Below are positions 24,649-25,878 of a DNA stretch of 25,878 nucleotides, piece by piece. The translations under genes and the position numbers were made by a program. The notes below the pieces were generated by a model. That model saw only the letters and a program-made list of their open reading frames with translations. It searched no databases and was not told where the DNA came from. The first letter of the stretch is position 1. Every line of letters begins with the position of its first letter. Origin of the DNA: Putridiphycobacter sp045107045. Lineage in GTDB: Bacteria; Bacteroidota; Bacteroidia; Flavobacteriales_D; Crocinitomicaceae. The DNA lies in contig JBGCFR010000023.1 in the NCBI GenBank assembly GCA_045107045.1, forward strand, positions 1 to 25,878. The letters run 5' to 3'.

Positions 24649-24867
24649 TTGGTTTTGAAACAGGTGCTTCGTAATTTAACAGAAATTAGTACTACGCGCA
24701 TAAACCTTGATAGTTATGAGAAATTCTGCGCATATGACGAAAAGTCATTTAAAAGTAGTTAAGAATCCACTAGATTCACTATATTTACCTAGCAATCAGT
24801 AAAAAACCATAAGGTGAATAAAAGCACATATGTGATTATACCCGGTTGTTAGCAATAATTTAAAAGA
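24649..24867. other. Intergenic region without a recognisable gene
   Basis: This is the plus-strand-proximal part of the 376-base gap. It has a small hairpin ATGAC-gaaaa-GTCAT (24734-24748), a CACATATGTG palindrome (24825-24834) and the GTTAGC motif at 24848-24853 discussed as a possible cassette boundary. I found no convincing promoter for the next gene; its -7 region has only TAATTTAA. Confidence 0.5.
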
Positions 24868-25734
24868 ATGCTTAAAAACTTATTTGTACTTATTATTATA
24901 TCATCTTGCTTAACAGTATATGCTCAGAGGCCAGATCTTGATGGAAACTTGAATATGGAAAATATAAAATTTCTAAAATTGAAAGGTTACGATCAAGAAT
25001 GGGAGTTATTTGATCAAAATGGGGGAAAATATTCGAAAAATCTAACTGTAAAAAAAAGATTTGATTCAAATGGCAAATTGATATTGCGTTGGAATTATAA
25101 TTTTGATATAGTTGAATCGATTGATTCCAATATTTTCATTTATGACACCAATAATTTACAAATCATTCAACTTCAGTACACAATTTACAATCCTAAAGGA
25201 GAAAAACTTGACCCAATCATGGATGTTGACGACCTTCCGAAAACAAAAAAGTGGACAAAACATTTTTCTGATAACGGAGTTCTTCTTTATCAGATACGCC
25301 ATCCTCAATGGAAATTTGAAAATGCCGACACTACTTTTTTTACTTACTATGAAAATGGGAATTTAAAAAGTAAACATTCAGACCGTATGACTTTAGAAAT
25401 CTTATATGATAACAATAATCGTGTACAAAAAGAAACGGAATTTGCCTACAGAAATAACATCAGAACATTCTTTTATTCGGAATTAGGTTTAATAGACTCA
25501 GTACTGACTATATCAGAATCTAAAAAGGGAGAAAAGACATTCATTCGTGCTCTATACAATTACAATTCTAAAGGGTTGTTAAGTTCTTTTATTAAATATA
25601 GCAATGACAAACTTCTTATGAAACAAGAATACGAATACAATGATCAAGGTCTTTTAATACTGCTACGTCGTTACGATTGTATAACGGGCTTAGTGAGGTC
25701 AATAGATAGGAGAAAATATTTGTATTATAAATAA
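24868..25734 (+). CDS. Secreted YD-repeat-like protein of unknown function
   Basis: Not assigned to a family with certainty. Seen: 288 residues with a signal peptide (MLKNLFVLIIISSCLTVYAQ). Repeating beta segments follow: KKRFDSNGKLILRWNYNFD, FFTYYENGNLKSKH, LYNYNSKGLLSSFIKYSND and YEYNDQGLLILLRRYD, the last three close to YD repeats (xYDxxGxL). No catalytic motif, lipobox or sorting domain is visible. It resembles the protein at 13466-14431 in size, signal and repeat style. The gene stands alone: ATG 19 bases after a GTTAGC motif and stop 8 bases before an attC-like hairpin with GCTAAC and GTTGGC ends, which suggests it may lie in a mobile cassette. Confidence 0.68.
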   Translation: MLKNLFVLIIISSCLTVYAQRPDLDGNLNMENIKFLKLKGYDQEWELFDQNGGKYSKNLTVKKRFDSNGKLILRWNYNFDIVESIDSNIFIYDTNNLQIIQLQYTIYNPKGEKLDPIMDVDDLPKTKKWTKHFSDNGVLLYQIRHPQWKFENADTTFFTYYENGNLKSKHSDRMTLEILYDNNNRVQKETEFAYRNNIRTFFYSELGLIDSVLTISESKKGEKTFIRALYNYNSKGLLSSFIKYSNDKLLMKQEYEYNDQGLLILLRRYDCITGLVRSIDRRKYLYYK

Positions 25735-25742
25735 AAAATATC

Positions 25743-25794
25743 GCTAACAAAATGTAAAACAGCATTAAAACGACTGTTTACACAAACCGTTGGC
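25743..25794 (+). repeat. attC-like imperfect hairpin after the last gene
   Basis: Outer arms GCTAAC (25743-25748) and GTTGGC (25789-25794) pair with one G-T wobble. Inner arms TGTAAAACAG (25753-25762) and CTGTTTACA (25774-25782) pair with a single extra A, and the loop has 11 bases. The two-box layout with a bulged base is like integron attC sites, but the outer boxes do not fully fit RYYYAAC/GTTRRRY. The remaining 84 bases of the window show only a small ATAGT-aatc-ACTAT hairpin. Confidence 0.45.
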
Positions 25795-25878
25795 TTCCAT
25801 AGTAATCACTATTTTCTAGAGTGAACCACAGTAAAAATAACCCATAATTCACCACAATTTCCGTCTGTAATTACTGCG

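Noticed and set aside
24734..24802. 22-residue plus-strand reading frame in the 24492-24867 gap
   Set aside because: No signal, motif or promoter; the start lies in a small hairpin and the composition looks non-coding.

Overview
The window is about 25.9 kb of AT-rich chromosomal DNA from a member of the Bacteroidota, most likely Flavobacteriales. The evidence is three PorP/SprF-type barrels of the type IX secretion system (T9SS), a PKD-repeat protein with a type B (gliding-type) C-terminal sorting domain, a TPR/beta-propeller/OmpA protein of PorE type, and promoters of the Bacteroidota form TTG-N(17-23)-TAnnTTTG. The species cannot be named from the sequence. No rRNA, tRNA, CRISPR array, transposase or phage gene was seen.

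Positions 1-8429 hold a surface/secretion block. An M43-like metallopeptidase, a PorP/SprF protein and a PorE-like OmpA protein form a tight minus-strand operon. It is divergent from a 1467-residue PKD adhesin on the plus strand. Type B cargo usually has its own SprF-like partner, so the operon probably serves this adhesin. Positions 8413-10665 hold a small control unit: a TetR-type regulator faces an FAD monooxygenase gene broken by one in-frame TAA, followed by a DUF3995 membrane protein. Two near-identical direct repeats in the gap sit on the -33 and -7 boxes of the monooxygenase promoter.

Positions 10677-16200 carry housekeeping and unassigned genes: a metallophosphoesterase lipoprotein, an ABC-F ATPase, a secreted YD-repeat-like protein and a long-chain acyl-CoA synthetase. 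Positions 16372-19582 hold the most interesting unit: an ECF sigma factor, a hybrid protein with a cytoplasmic anti-sigma segment, one membrane helix, a long polar periplasmic linker and a PorP/SprF-like outer-membrane barrel, and then a free-standing PorP/SprF protein. This looks like a one-protein wire from the outer membrane to a sigma factor.

The 350-base gap at 19583-19932 contains three consecutive hairpins (the last a likely terminator) and two inverted ~52-base repeat units. Positions 19933-24491 form a four-gene minus-strand operon: tgt, a TonB-C-like small secreted protein, a polytopic membrane protein and a YtcJ-like amidohydrolase lipoprotein. The gap at 24492-24867 has the tgt promoter box and a 40-base perfect palindrome. 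A second YD-repeat-like secreted protein ends the window, followed by an attC-like hairpin that suggests a possible gene cassette.
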